Shown piece by piece: positions 33,606 to 41,187 of a stretch of DNA of 41,187 nucleotides. The translations under genes were made by a program, and so were the position numbers. Numbering within the stretch: position 1 is the stretch's first letter; each line of letters starts with the position of its first letter. The DNA is taken from assembly GCA_028682895.1 (NCBI GenBank), contig JAJRAK010000024.1:1-41187 (forward strand), given 5' to 3'. The notes beneath the pieces are model-generated. The model was given only the letters and a program-made list of their open reading frames with translations, was not told the DNA's origin and did no database searches. This DNA is from Methanomassiliicoccales archaeon. GTDB taxonomy: Archaea > Thermoplasmatota > Thermoplasmata > Methanomassiliicoccales > UBA472.

Positions 33606-34436
33606 ATGAACGAGCTGGAGCGGTCCACATCAAATGGGGATGATAATATATCCGTGGGCACGAATCACCCCCTCATGCTTGCCCCTGAACAGATCTTCCA
33701 GAGGGCCATCGCCAATCATGCCAGGGTGGGCATAGGGCAGGGCGAGGGCGGCAGCAAGGTCAAGAAGAGCGCTCGTTCGGCAGAGATGAAAGGGTATGCC
33801 GAGGTGATCATCTTCGAATCTCCGGAGGAAATGATAGATGCATTGCAGAAGGGGGACGTGGATGCGGTTGTGCGGGGCGACATGAGCGCCAATCGCACCA
33901 TGGCGGTGATCAAGCAGCGTTTCTCCCTGGGCCATCTATACCGGGTGGCGCTGATGCAACCCAAGGGTGGGCGTATGTTCTTCCTCGCTCCGGTCGGCGT
34001 TGACGAAGGTACCACCGTTGAAGAGAAGCTCGAGTTCATCCGATTATCGGCCAGGATGTTCTCTCATATAGGTCTGCGCATGGAGGTGGGGGTGCTCTCC
34101 GGTGGGCGCATCGGAGACCTGGGAAGGAGCGCCGAGGTGGACCGGACCATACGCGATGCCGTGGAGGTGGAGCGCACGGGGAGGGCGGAAGGTTATTCGG
34201 TCGAGCATTGCCAGATACTCATCGAGGAAGCAGTGCGGACCAAGAACCTGATAATCGCTCCGGACGGTATCAGCGGCAACATCATCTTCCGAACGATGCA
34301 CCTGGTGGACGGGTGCATCTCCATGGGCGCCCCGATACTGAACCTGGAAAAGGTGTTCATCGATACGTCCCGAGCAAAGAAATGCTACACGGACTCCATC
34401 GCCTTGGCATCGGCGCTAGCGATTCGGGGAAAATGA
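33606..34436 (+). CDS. mtxX: Methanogenesis marker protein 4 / MtxX
   Basis: The 276-residue product matches the MtxX (methanogen marker 4) family. This group resembles phosphotransacetylases and phosphate butyryltransferases, is confined largely to methanogens, and is named after a gene near methyltransferase operons. Supporting stretches are RVGIGQGEGGSKVKKSA, DAVVRGDMSANRTM, GVLSGGRIGDLGRSAEVD and the C-terminal APDGISGNIIFRTMHLVDG. The reaction is not established. The first 25 residues look poorly conserved, so the true start could be later. It lies between dph2 and queD. Its presence is the clearest methanogen indicator in the window. Confidence 0.85.
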   Translation: MNELERSTSNGDDNISVGTNHPLMLAPEQIFQRAIANHARVGIGQGEGGSKVKKSARSAEMKGYAEVIIFESPEEMIDALQKGDVDAVVRGDMSANRTMAVIKQRFSLGHLYRVALMQPKGGRMFFLAPVGVDEGTTVEEKLEFIRLSARMFSHIGLRMEVGVLSGGRIGDLGRSAEVDRTIRDAVEVERTGRAEGYSVEHCQILIEEAVRTKNLIIAPDGISGNIIFRTMHLVDGCISMGAPILNLEKVFIDTSRAKKCYTDSIALASALAIRGK

Positions 34437-34476
34437 TTATCCGGGCTCAAAGACAATGGTGTAAGGAGGTCAGGAC

Positions 34477-34953
34477 TTGAGATTGGAGATAGACGGGGAG
34501 TACACAGGCATAAGGTTCTCCGCTTGCCACTTCATCGCCGGGCACGAGAAGTGCGGGAGGCTGCACGGCCATACCTACGTTGTCAGCATGAAGCTGCACG
34601 GGGACATGGGTCATGACGGTATGATGATGGACTTCATCCCTTTGAAGAAACAGCTCAGGGCCATAGCCGACCAGTTGGACCATAGGATACTGATCCCGGC
34701 CAATTCGAAGAAGATCATCATCTCCACCGGTGATGAGGTGCTCATCAATGCGGGATGCAAGAGGTATGTGCTACCCAATGAGGACGTCGTCATGCTGCCC
34801 ACCACGGAGAGCAGCGCCGAGGAGCTTTGCCATTACATACTCTCCAAGGTGCTCGAGACGGTCAAGTTCCCCGATAACATATCCGAGGTCGAGGTAGGGG
34901 TCCACGAGGAGCTGGGGCAAAGTGCGTGGGTCAATAAGGTGTTAAGGAGGTAA
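34477..34953 (+). CDS. queD: 6-carboxytetrahydropterin synthase QueD
   Basis: QueD converts dihydroneopterin triphosphate to 6-carboxytetrahydropterin, the first committed step to 7-deazaguanine and, in archaea, archaeosine. The zinc-binding His of CHFIAGH and the HGH of CGRLHGHTY are present, with the catalytic Cys in C-x3-HGH. The C-terminal Glu lies in HEELGQSAW. The start is TTG 34477, clearly set by AAGGAGGT at 34463-34470. The stop is four bases before queC. Confidence 0.93.
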   Translation: MRLEIDGEYTGIRFSACHFIAGHEKCGRLHGHTYVVSMKLHGDMGHDGMMMDFIPLKKQLRAIADQLDHRILIPANSKKIIISTGDEVLINAGCKRYVLPNEDVVMLPTTESSAEELCHYILSKVLETVKFPDNISEVEVGVHEELGQSAWVNKVLRR

Positions 34954-34957
34954 ATGG

Positions 34958-35626
34958 ATGAAAGCGATATGCCTATTGTCCGGAGGATTGGACTCGACCG
35001 TAACCTTGGCCTACGCCATACGGGAGAAGTACGAGGTCACCGCCCTTACCATCAATTATGGTCAAAGGCACGTCAGGGAGCTGGAAGCAGCGAAGGCCGT
35101 TACTGCACATTACGGTGTTCGGCACATCATTATGAACATCCCGCTCAATAATCTAAAGAGCGCCCTGACCGATGCTTCGATACCAGTGCCAGACCGCAAG
35201 GTCGACGACATCGGTTACGACATACCTGACACCTATGTGCCAGCCCGCAACATCATTTTCCTGAGCATCGCGGCCGGGGTGGCCGAGAGCGAGGGTGCGG
35301 AATGCGTCTTCATCGGTGCCAACTCCATCGATTACAGTGGTTATCCCGACTGCCGTCCGGAGTTCTTCCAGGCGTTCGAGGGCATGCTGGAGGTGGGGAC
35401 GAAGAGCGGGACGATGGGGCAGCCTGTGCGGATCGAACACCCCATCCTGCGCAAGACAAAGAGCGACATAGTCAAACTGGGCAAGCTGCTTGACGCGCCT
35501 CTGCACCTTACTTGGAGCTGCTACCGCGGCGGGGAGAAAGCATGCGGTCGTTGCGACTCCTGCGTGCTGCGCTTGAAGGGTTTCGAGGGGGCGGGAATGA
35601 AGGACCCTGTCCCCTACGAGGAATGA
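34958..35626 (+). CDS. queC: 7-cyano-7-deazaguanine synthase QueC
   Basis: QueC turns 7-carboxy-7-deazaguanine into preQ0 using ATP and ammonia. The N-terminal PP-loop SGGLDSTVTLAYA is at residues 8-20. The zinc site near the C-terminus uses CYRGGEKACGRCDSC (about 186-201). The 222-residue length is normal. It is set tightly between queD (four bases) and queE (one base), forming one transcription unit. preQ0 is the substrate inserted at position 15 of archaeal tRNA by TGT, whose gene is not in the window. Confidence 0.96.
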   Translation: MKAICLLSGGLDSTVTLAYAIREKYEVTALTINYGQRHVRELEAAKAVTAHYGVRHIIMNIPLNNLKSALTDASIPVPDRKVDDIGYDIPDTYVPARNIIFLSIAAGVAESEGAECVFIGANSIDYSGYPDCRPEFFQAFEGMLEVGTKSGTMGQPVRIEHPILRKTKSDIVKLGKLLDAPLHLTWSCYRGGEKACGRCDSCVLRLKGFEGAGMKDPVPYEE

Positions 35627-35627
35627 G

Positions 35628-36257
35628 ATGTTGGTCTACGAGATCTTCCTTTCCATCCAGGGTGAGGGAAGGACCATGGGGTCGCCTACCGTTTTCGTTC
35701 GTACGAGCGGATGCAATCTGGACTGCCGATGGTGTGACACCAAATACGCTGGTGAAGGGGGCACGGAAATGTCGGTCGATGAGGTCCTGGCCAAGGTGCT
35801 CACGTACGACATCTGGCACGTCTGCCTCACCGGGGGGGAACCACTGTGCCAGAGCGAAGCACCAACGCTGATCGCCAAGATGCTGGGCGCAGGTATGCAT
35901 GTGACACTGGAGACCAATGGCTCGATGTCATTGCGAGGTCTGCCTGGACATCCCGACCTGCTCATCAGCATGGACTACAAGTGCCCATCCTCCGGGGAGG
36001 AGCCCAAGATGCTGATGAAGAACCTGCAGATGCTCTGTCCCAAGGACCAGCTAAAGTTCATCGTGGCTGACGTCCGTGACCTAGAACGGGCCGAGGCAGT
36101 CCTGAACGAACATCATCCTGATTGCCCCATCATATTCACCCCGGTGGGCGGCCTTTCCTTGGAACCGGTGGTCGATTTCGTCCTCTCCCATCATCTGGAC
36201 GTCAGGGTGTTGCCCCAGTTGCATAAGATCATATGGGGGGACAGGCGCGGCGTTTGA
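35628..36257 (+). CDS. queE: 7-carboxy-7-deazaguanine synthase QueE
   Basis: QueE is a small radical SAM enzyme that contracts 6-carboxytetrahydropterin to 7-carboxy-7-deazaguanine. The motif CNLDCRWC at about residues 29-36 binds the cluster, IQGEG at 10-14 is the family's N-terminal mark, and TGGEP near residue 69 lies in the SAM-binding region. The 209 residues match the short archaeal form. The start ATG 35628 follows GAGGAATGAG at the queC stop. It is the last gene of the dph2-to-queE run. Confidence 0.95.
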   Translation: MLVYEIFLSIQGEGRTMGSPTVFVRTSGCNLDCRWCDTKYAGEGGTEMSVDEVLAKVLTYDIWHVCLTGGEPLCQSEAPTLIAKMLGAGMHVTLETNGSMSLRGLPGHPDLLISMDYKCPSSGEEPKMLMKNLQMLCPKDQLKFIVADVRDLERAEAVLNEHHPDCPIIFTPVGGLSLEPVVDFVLSHHLDVRVLPQLHKIIWGDRRGV

Positions 36258-36279
36258 GGCGTGTCAACTATTAGCAATG

Positions 36280-36290
36280 ATTAAATAATC
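36280..36290 (+). promoter_or_regulatory. TATA box of the leu operon
   Basis: ATGATTAAATA lies in the short spacer after queE and predicts a start near 36307-36310, about 105 bases before the leuA start. Confidence 0.5.
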
Positions 36291-36306
36291 CGGTTTATGT
36301 TCATAG

Positions 36307-36320
36307 CCCGTACATACGGG
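36307..36320. promoter_or_regulatory. Palindrome CCCGTA-CA-TACGGG at the predicted leu transcription start
   Basis: A perfect 14-base dyad covers the predicted start site of the leu operon. It could be a repressor site that blocks polymerase, or the first hairpin of the leader RNA. Its right arm overlaps the GGGGT before the small leader ORF. Confidence 0.45.
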
Positions 36321-36328
36321 GTACCAAG

Positions 36329-36373
36329 ATGAGCATCATTATCGTGGACGGACACGGTCTTTTGCGTGCTTAG
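36329..36373 (+). CDS. Possible leader peptide rich in branched-chain residues
   Basis: A 14-codon ORF reads MSIIIVDGHGLLRA and ends in TAG, 42 bases before leuA. Six of the 14 residues are Ile, Val or Leu, in runs III-V and LL. GGGGT six bases upstream could serve as a ribosome binding site. This is the pattern of attenuation leader peptides of bacterial leu and ilv operons. Such control is not established in archaea, and an ORF this short may be chance. Confidence 0.3.
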   Translation: MSIIIVDGHGLLRA

Positions 36374-36415
36374 AGTGGCTCATCGCTGCGACCCTGGATG
36401 TGAGGAGTGGTTATC

Positions 36416-38023
36416 TTGACCGAACTTCGAACGCCGAGTAGTCAGAACTATAACGCCCGTGACGGGCCCGAGGCTAGCCAGATATTTACCAGTCATTTCA
36501 ATCGCTATGCCTTGGACTTGTCCACGCCCTCCTCGGTGACGATACTCGACACCACGCTGCGAGACGGCGAGCAGACTCCGGGCGTAGCCCTGTCCATCGA
36601 GGACAAGGTGCGCATAGCTCAGATGCTGGACGACCTAGGCGTGGACATTATCGAGGCCGGGTTCCCTCGTGCGTCCCAGGGGGAGCAGGAGGCGATGCGC
36701 AAGATGAGCGCCCTGAAGCTGAAGGCCAAGCTCTGCGGGCTGGCCAGATGCTCCCGGCCCGACATAGACGCGGCCGTGGACAGCGGCGTCAATTACGTTC
36801 ACGTCTTCATCGCCACGTCCGAAGGGCACATGAAGCACAAGCTGAAGATGACCCGGCCGGAGGTCAAGACGAAGGCCGTGGAGGCCGTGGAATACGCCAG
36901 GTCACGCGGCGTCATGGTCGAGTTCTCCTGCGAGGACGGGACGCGGACTGAGCTCGATTTTCTGAAGGAGATGCATATGGCCGTTCAGGAGGCCGGCGTC
37001 GACAAGATCAACCTGCCCGATACTGTAGGTACTATGTCCCCGGCGGCGATGGAATATCTCGTGTCCGAGGTCATGAAGGTCACCAAGGTGCCTCTGTCGA
37101 TACATTGCCATGATGACTTCGGCATGGCCACGGCCAACTCCCTGGCCGCGGTGCGAAAAGGGGCGCGCCAGGTCCACGTATGCGTGAACGGGCTGGGCGA
37201 AAGGGCGGGGAACGCCGCCCTGGAGGAGGTGGTCATGGGGCTTCTCGCCTTCATGAACGTCCGCACCAATGTGGACAGCAGGAAGCTGGGCATGACCTCC
37301 AAGGCAGTCTCCCGGATGATGGGGATGCCCATACCGGACAACAAGGCCATTGTCGGCAACAACGCCTTCGCTCACGAATCGGGCATACACGTGCACGGCG
37401 TCCTCAAGGACCCATCCACCTACGAGGCGATGAGCCCCGAGCTGGTGGGCATGCAGCGCAATATAGTCATGGGCAAGCACACTGGTGCCCATTCTGTCAA
37501 GGATAAACTGGGCCAGTACGGCATCGTCGTCTCGGAAGAGATGCTGGCCGACATCGTGGAGAAGGTGAAGAGGCTGGCCGAAGGGGGCAAGGGCGTGGAT
37601 GACGCTGAGCTGGTGGCACTGGCCATGCACATAGGGCAGTCGGAGAAGCAGCACCGGCACGTGCAGCTCAAGGAGTTCACCGTATTCACTGGAATGAACA
37701 TCACGCCCACGTCCACGGTCGTCGTGGACATAGACGGCGAGATAAAGCGCTCATCGGACATCGGCATCGGGCCGGTGGACGCCGCCCTGAACGCCATCCG
37801 TTCAGCGGTGAACAAGAACATCTCCCTGGCCGAATACCGGCTGAGCGCCATAACCGGCGGGAGCGACGCCCTGTGCGAGGTGACCGTCAAGTTGAAGATG
37901 AACGGGGACCAGAAGGTGATGTCCGTAGGAAAGAGCATAGGCTCGGACATCGTGCTCACCAGCGTGGACGCCGCCATGGAAGCGGTGGACCGGCTGCTGG
38001 CGAGACAGAAGGTCCAGGAGTGA
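36416..38023 (+). CDS. leuA: 2-isopropylmalate synthase / (R)-citramalate synthase (LeuA family)
   Basis: The enzyme condenses acetyl-CoA with a 2-oxoacid. The TIM barrel begins TILDTTLRDGEQTPGVALS (about residues 40-58) and shows the metal-site HCHDDFGMATANS and NGLGERAGNA. HESGIHVHG follows in the second subdomain. From about residue 400 a LeuA-type regulatory domain follows (FTVFTGMNITPTSTV), which binds the feedback amino acid. That domain argues against AksA homocitrate synthase, which is shorter. Leucine (isopropylmalate) and isoleucine (citramalate) functions cannot be separated from sequence alone. TTG 36416 is chosen for the GAGGAG at 36402-36407; GTG 36407 is an alternative. leuC begins five bases after the stop. 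Confidence 0.9.
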   Translation: MTELRTPSSQNYNARDGPEASQIFTSHFNRYALDLSTPSSVTILDTTLRDGEQTPGVALSIEDKVRIAQMLDDLGVDIIEAGFPRASQGEQEAMRKMSALKLKAKLCGLARCSRPDIDAAVDSGVNYVHVFIATSEGHMKHKLKMTRPEVKTKAVEAVEYARSRGVMVEFSCEDGTRTELDFLKEMHMAVQEAGVDKINLPDTVGTMSPAAMEYLVSEVMKVTKVPLSIHCHDDFGMATANSLAAVRKGARQVHVCVNGLGERAGNAALEEVVMGLLAFMNVRTNVDSRKLGMTSKAVSRMMGMPIPDNKAIVGNNAFAHESGIHVHGVLKDPSTYEAMSPELVGMQRNIVMGKHTGAHSVKDKLGQYGIVVSEEMLADIVEKVKRLAEGGKGVDDAELVALAMHIGQSEKQHRHVQLKEFTVFTGMNITPTSTVVVDIDGEIKRSSDIGIGPVDAALNAIRSAVNKNISLAEYRLSAITGGSDALCEVTVKLKMNGDQKVMSVGKSIGSDIVLTSVDAAMEAVDRLLARQKVQE

Positions 38024-38028
38024 GCAAT

Positions 38029-39300
38029 ATGAGAACTGGGCATGCAAAGACCATCTCGGAGAAGATACTGTCAATGAAATCCGGCCACGATGCGCACGCC
38101 GGCGAAATAGTCGAGGCGGAGGTGGACCACGTGATGGTCAATGACGTCACCGGGCCGCTGGCCTTTCAGGAGTTCGAGGCCCTGGGATGCGAGCCGGTGA
38201 GGGACAGGATCGTGCTCATACCGGACCATTTCGTCCCCAACAAGGACGTGGCGTCGGCACAGCAGGCCAAGGAGATGAGGGACTTCGCCAAAAAGTGGGG
38301 CATCAAGAACTACTACGAGGTCGGCCGTGGCGGCGTGTGCCACCAGGTGATGCTGGACCACGGGTTCGCCTATCCCGGAGCGCTCGTGGTCGGCGCTGAC
38401 TCCCATACCTGCACCTACGGCGGTGTGAATGCGTTCGCCACCGGCGTCGGCAGCTCCGAGGCCGCAGCGGTGTTCGCCACCGGACGCCTATGGTTCAAAG
38501 TACCCGAGTCCATCAAGGTCATGCTGAAAGGACGACCATCGAAATACGTGGGCGGGAAGGACCTAGTGCTGAAGATCATAAGCGACATTGGAGTGGACGG
38601 GGCGACGTACAAGGCGTTCGAGTTCGCCGGTACCGGCGTCGCCGCTCTGACGGTGTCAGATCGCCTGTCCGTATCGAACATGGCCATAGAGGCCGGGGCC
38701 AAAGCGGGGATATTCCCCTGCGATGCGGCCACGGTCGCCTACATGAAGACCGTGCGCAAGGATGGTTTCAAAGCAACGCTGGCAGATGACGGTGCCAAGT
38801 ACTGCCAAACACTGGAGTACGACCTTTCCTCGTTGGAGAGCATGGTGGCACTACCGCACCTGCCGTCCAACGGCAGGAAGGCCAGGGATGTAGACGTCAC
38901 GATCGACCAGGCGTACCTGGGCTCTTGCACTAATGGACGGATAGAGGATTTGCGCCTGGCGGTCGAGGTGATGCGCGGGCGCAAGGTGCATCCCGAGGTC
39001 CGTATGATAGTCGTGCCCGCTTCCGTAAAGGTGTTCGAGCAGGCCATGAACGAAGGTCTGTTGGCCGAGTTCTCCCGCGCCGGGGCCTTCGTCTCCGGAC
39101 CCACGTGCGGAGCGTGCCTCGGAGGGCACATGGGCATACTCGCACCCGGGGAGAAGTGCGTCAGCAGCACGAACCGCAATTTCATAGGGCGCATGGGACA
39201 CCGCGATTCCGAGGTGTACCTGGCCGGCCCGGCCGTCGTGGCCGCTTCCGCTGTCACAGGCAGGATAACCGACCCGCGCGACCTGGAGGTGGCGCAATGA
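38029..39300 (+). CDS. leuC: 3-isopropylmalate dehydratase large subunit (LeuC/HacA family)
   Basis: With the small subunit this aconitase-family enzyme isomerises 2- to 3-isopropylmalate, or an analogous citramalate or homocitrate derivative. The three cluster cysteines are seen in GSCTNGRIEDLR and GPTCGACLGGHMG, and GADSHTCTYGG is the active-site segment near residue 125. The 423-residue length is that of the archaeal type. ATG 38029 follows GGAGTGA. The frame is open far upstream inside leuA, but those codons are out of family. The stop overlaps leuD by four bases. Confidence 0.94.
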   Translation: MRTGHAKTISEKILSMKSGHDAHAGEIVEAEVDHVMVNDVTGPLAFQEFEALGCEPVRDRIVLIPDHFVPNKDVASAQQAKEMRDFAKKWGIKNYYEVGRGGVCHQVMLDHGFAYPGALVVGADSHTCTYGGVNAFATGVGSSEAAAVFATGRLWFKVPESIKVMLKGRPSKYVGGKDLVLKIISDIGVDGATYKAFEFAGTGVAALTVSDRLSVSNMAIEAGAKAGIFPCDAATVAYMKTVRKDGFKATLADDGAKYCQTLEYDLSSLESMVALPHLPSNGRKARDVDVTIDQAYLGSCTNGRIEDLRLAVEVMRGRKVHPEVRMIVVPASVKVFEQAMNEGLLAEFSRAGAFVSGPTCGACLGGHMGILAPGEKCVSSTNRNFIGRMGHRDSEVYLAGPAVVAASAVTGRITDPRDLEVAQ

Positions 39301-39791
39301 AGGACGTGAAAGGTAACGTCTGGAGGTTCGGTGACCACGTGGACACCGACCAGATCATTCCCGCGGAGCGGCTCACCAGCGATAACAACGATCGTCTGGG
39401 CACGTTCGCCTTCGAGAAGGTGCGGCCAGGTATGGCCAAGCAGGTCAAGGGGGGCGATGTGATCGTGGCAGGCCGCAACTTCGGCTGCGGGTCGAGCCGC
39501 GAGCACGCGCCCAGAGCGCTGCTCCAGATGGGGATATCATGTGTGGTGGCGGAAAGCTACGCAAGGATATTCTATCGCAATTGCATTAACACCGGACTGC
39601 TTCCGGTGGAATGCAAGATAGAGGCGGACGACGGGGACAAGCTCTCGGTGAACTTCGCCAAGGGCGTGATCGTCAACGAGAGCAAGGGCAAGGAGTGGAA
39701 TTTCGCTCCGTTCCCTCAGTTCGTCCAGGAGCTCATCGACAAGGGCGGGCTCATGGCCAAGATCAAGGAGGAGAAGAGATGTTCAAAGTAG
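39297..39791 (+). CDS. leuD: 3-isopropylmalate dehydratase small subunit (LeuD/HacB family)
   Basis: The 164-residue swivelling subunit completes the active site of LeuC. NFGCGSSREHAPRAL and YARIFYRNCINTGLLPV are the conserved stretches. The substrate-specificity loop after DTDQIIPA reads ERLTSD. As I recall, characterised methanogen isopropylmalate and homoaconitase subunits show YL-containing sequences there, so the substrate is uncertain. ATG 39297 overlaps the leuC stop (ATGA), and the TAG stop lies 13 bases inside leuB, giving tight translational coupling. Confidence 0.92.
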   Translation: MKDVKGNVWRFGDHVDTDQIIPAERLTSDNNDRLGTFAFEKVRPGMAKQVKGGDVIVAGRNFGCGSSREHAPRALLQMGISCVVAESYARIFYRNCINTGLLPVECKIEADDGDKLSVNFAKGVIVNESKGKEWNFAPFPQFVQELIDKGGLMAKIKEEKRCSK

Positions 39792-40894
39792 CTGTACTGC
39801 CAGGTGATGGCATCGGGCCCGAGGTCGTGGCCGAAGGGATCAAGGTACTGAACGCCCTGTCCGAGAACTACTCGGTGAAGTTCGACTTCAAGGAGTTCGA
39901 CATCAACGCCGAGAGGTATCTCCGCACCGGAGAGCTGGTGACGGCGAACGATATGGACCAGCTGAGGAAGTTCGACACCATCTTCCTCGGGGCCATCGGC
40001 GACGACCGTGTGAAGCCAGGCGTCCTGGAGAAGGGCATATTGCTGGCGCTGCGCTTCGGCTTCGACCAGTACATCAACCACCGCCCGGCCCCCCTGTGGA
40101 AGCCGTTCGGCCGGCTGAAGAGGGACGTCGATTTCAACATAGACGTCTTCAGGGAGAACACCGAGGACTACTACATAGGCGCCGGTGGGCGCATATCCAA
40201 CGGCAAGGGCGTGCTGGACCTGCGCGTGAAGCGCGAGCTCTATGATATGAGGGTCCGCCTGGATGCCAACGCTGACGCCGCTGACGACTATGCGTTCGAA
40301 ATAGGCATGATGTCCCGTAAGAACATCGAGCGCTTCGCTGACTTCGTCATAAACAGCGCCAACGACATCGGGGAGAACTACATAACCGTCATCGACAAGG
40401 CCAACGTTTGTAGTAACATCTACAGTCTATGGCGTGAGATCTGGACGGACAAGTGCCGCCGCGCCGGGAAGGAACTGGGCTTCATGTACGTGGACGCGAT
40501 GACCATGGCCCTGGTCAAGAACCCGGACAAGTTCCGCGTCATAGCGACGCCTAACATGTTCGGTGACATTATAACGGACCTGCTGGCAGAGGTGACCGGA
40601 GGCCTAGGGCTCGCGCCTGGCGGCAATATCAATCCAAAGGGCATATCCATGTTCGAGCCGGTGCACGGTTCCGCTCCCAAGTACAAGGGCATGGACCGCA
40701 TAAATCCCGTGGCGACCATACTGGCGGCCAAGATGATGCTCGACAACCTCGGGCGCCGCGACCTCGGCCAGGTGGTCTTCGACGGAGTGCGCGAGGCGTT
40801 CGACAAGGGCGTCTACACCCAGGACCTGGGCGGAAAGGCGAAGACCCACGAGATGGGAGATGCCGTCGTGGCCGCCATTCACAGGACGAAGTGA
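39779..40894 (+). CDS. leuB: 3-isopropylmalate dehydrogenase family (LeuB/AksF-like)
   Basis: This NAD(P)-dependent beta-decarboxylating dehydrogenase acts after LeuCD. It shows LPGDGIGPEVV at the start, substrate-binding arginines in LRFGFDQYINHRP and FRENTEDYY, the lysine of DKANVC, and metal aspartates in YVDAMTM and FGDIITD. HGSAPKYKG is the cofactor-side motif. The 371 residues are slightly longer than average. The family usually has RENTEG or RELTGG; ED-YYIGAG here is a departure that may bear on substrate choice. Isopropylmalate is the default reading from the operon, with methylmalate or a homoisocitrate analogue possible. A pyrimidine-rich stretch (40904-40940) follows the stop. Confidence 0.9.
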   Translation: MFKVAVLPGDGIGPEVVAEGIKVLNALSENYSVKFDFKEFDINAERYLRTGELVTANDMDQLRKFDTIFLGAIGDDRVKPGVLEKGILLALRFGFDQYINHRPAPLWKPFGRLKRDVDFNIDVFRENTEDYYIGAGGRISNGKGVLDLRVKRELYDMRVRLDANADAADDYAFEIGMMSRKNIERFADFVINSANDIGENYITVIDKANVCSNIYSLWREIWTDKCRRAGKELGFMYVDAMTMALVKNPDKFRVIATPNMFGDIITDLLAEVTGGLGLAPGGNINPKGISMFEPVHGSAPKYKGMDRINPVATILAAKMMLDNLGRRDLGQVVFDGVREAFDKGVYTQDLGGKAKTHEMGDAVVAAIHRTK

Positions 40895-40952
40895 TCGCAC
40901 CAAAACCTTTCCAACATCTTTCTTTCCTTAACTCTCGTTCGCATGGTCTCAA

Positions 40953-40966
40953 TTATATAGGAAAAT
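40953..40966 (+). promoter_or_regulatory. TATA region of the acetolactate decarboxylase gene
   Basis: TTATATAGGAAAAT, with the TATA part centred about 26 bases before ATG 40982, predicts a leaderless transcript. The same 14-mer precedes L10e. Confidence 0.5.
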
Positions 40967-40981
40967 GTCAATTTATGACCG

Positions 40982-41187
40982 ATGTGCGCGAATAAGGTTA
41001 TCACGGTCGTAGGTATTGCCATCCTCATGATCTCCAGCGGACTTATCGGCTACTGGATCGCACCTGGGGAGAGCGAGGTCCTGCCAAGCTACGGAGATTA
41101 CTATCAGGTCTCCACCTATGACCGCCTGGCCGACGGTGTCTTCGGCGGCGGCATCACCATCGAGCAGCTGCTGGAGCACGGGGACTA
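40982..41187 (+). CDS. Acetolactate decarboxylase, N-terminal part, membrane-anchored or secreted (partial)
   Basis: The frame is open to the window end, giving 68 codons. Residues about 6-25 (VITVVGIAILMISSGLIGYW) are hydrophobic, a signal peptide or anchor. After a short acidic spacer, YQVSTYDRLADGVFGGG and then TIEQLLEHGDY match the N-terminus of alpha-acetolactate decarboxylase (AlsD/BudA), which converts acetolactate to acetoin. The catalytic zinc histidines lie further on, outside the window. Export of this enzyme is known in some bacteria. Its substrate could come from the AlsS-like enzyme at 2117-3697, though that is about 37 kb away. Confidence 0.8.
   Translation, partial: MCANKVITVVGIAILMISSGLIGYWIAPGESEVLPSYGDYYQVSTYDRLADGVFGGGITIEQLLEHGD

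Noticed and set aside
36902-37660. 252-codon minus-strand ORF inside leuA
   Set aside because: It is His-rich, low-similarity text typical of the frame opposite a GC-rich gene, and leuA is certain.
36416-40894. Assignment of the operon to coenzyme B synthesis (aksA/D/E/F)
   Set aside because: The first gene has the C-terminal LeuA regulatory domain that AksA normally lacks. The possibility is kept only as a minor alternative.
31896-40966. Shared 14-mer TTATATAGGAAAAT as a regulon motif
   Set aside because: It contains the TATA core, lies at different distances from the two starts, and two occurrences are too few to claim a regulatory site.

Overview
The window is archaeal. It encodes DNA polymerase D large subunit, an RNA polymerase D subunit with ferredoxin-like clusters, ribosomal protein L10e, RNase P Rpp21, diphthamide and archaeosine synthesis enzymes, and ether-lipid enzymes. 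A MtxX/methanogenesis-marker-4 protein and the lipid genes point to a methanogen. A 23S rRNA 3' end with no 5S behind it, many leaderless promoters, a high GC content and sparing use of TAG stops suggest a Methanomassiliicoccales-like member of the Thermoplasmatota. That placement is inference; no tree could be run.

Layout. 1-~415: 23S rRNA 3' end. 834-4222: nifB overlapped by an acetolactate synthase, then msrA, which has an in-frame stop near its C-terminus. 4295-7718: mntP (minus) and alaS (plus). 7747-10410: a structured leader and the operon S13-S4-S11-rpoD. 10427-14897: DNA polymerase DP2 and a NOG1-type GTPase (minus). 14931-17418: an HTH-Nudix protein, an Lrp-like regulator and an ArsB/CitM-type permease. 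17445-18808: peroxiredoxin and a tandemly duplicated small membrane protein (minus), separated by a hairpin-rich spacer. 19104-21002: a duplicated-domain protein with a His/Cys linker, then mevalonate kinase. 21023-23946 (minus): tetraether synthase, a 57-residue ferredoxin and geranylgeranyl reductase. 24023-24769: a divergent TrmB-like regulator with a perfect palindrome in the shared promoter region. 24815-28981: a 1388-residue anchored protein with a lamin-tail domain. 29081-29356: a small acidic protein. 29394-31814 (minus): GNAT, RNase P Rpp21, a CRM/YhbY protein and serS. 31956-36257: L10e, then dph2, mtxX, queD, queC and queE. 36329-40894: a possible leader peptide and leuA-leuC-leuD-leuB. 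40982-end: the start of an anchored or secreted acetolactate decarboxylase.

The parts fit together in several ways. Mevalonate kinase, geranylgeranyl reductase, ferredoxin and tetraether synthase form an isoprenoid/membrane-lipid block of about 4 kb. Acetolactate synthase at one end and acetolactate decarboxylase at the other would together make acetoin. dph2, queDCE, rnp4, yhbY, serS, alaS and the ribosomal genes give a strong translation theme. No CRISPR array, insertion sequence, prophage or tRNA gene was recognised. The points most worth a second look are the msrA stop codon, the palindrome between tes and the TrmB-like gene, the leu leader ORF, the perfect 62-nt repeat in the small membrane protein, and the unassigned proteins at 19104 and 24815.
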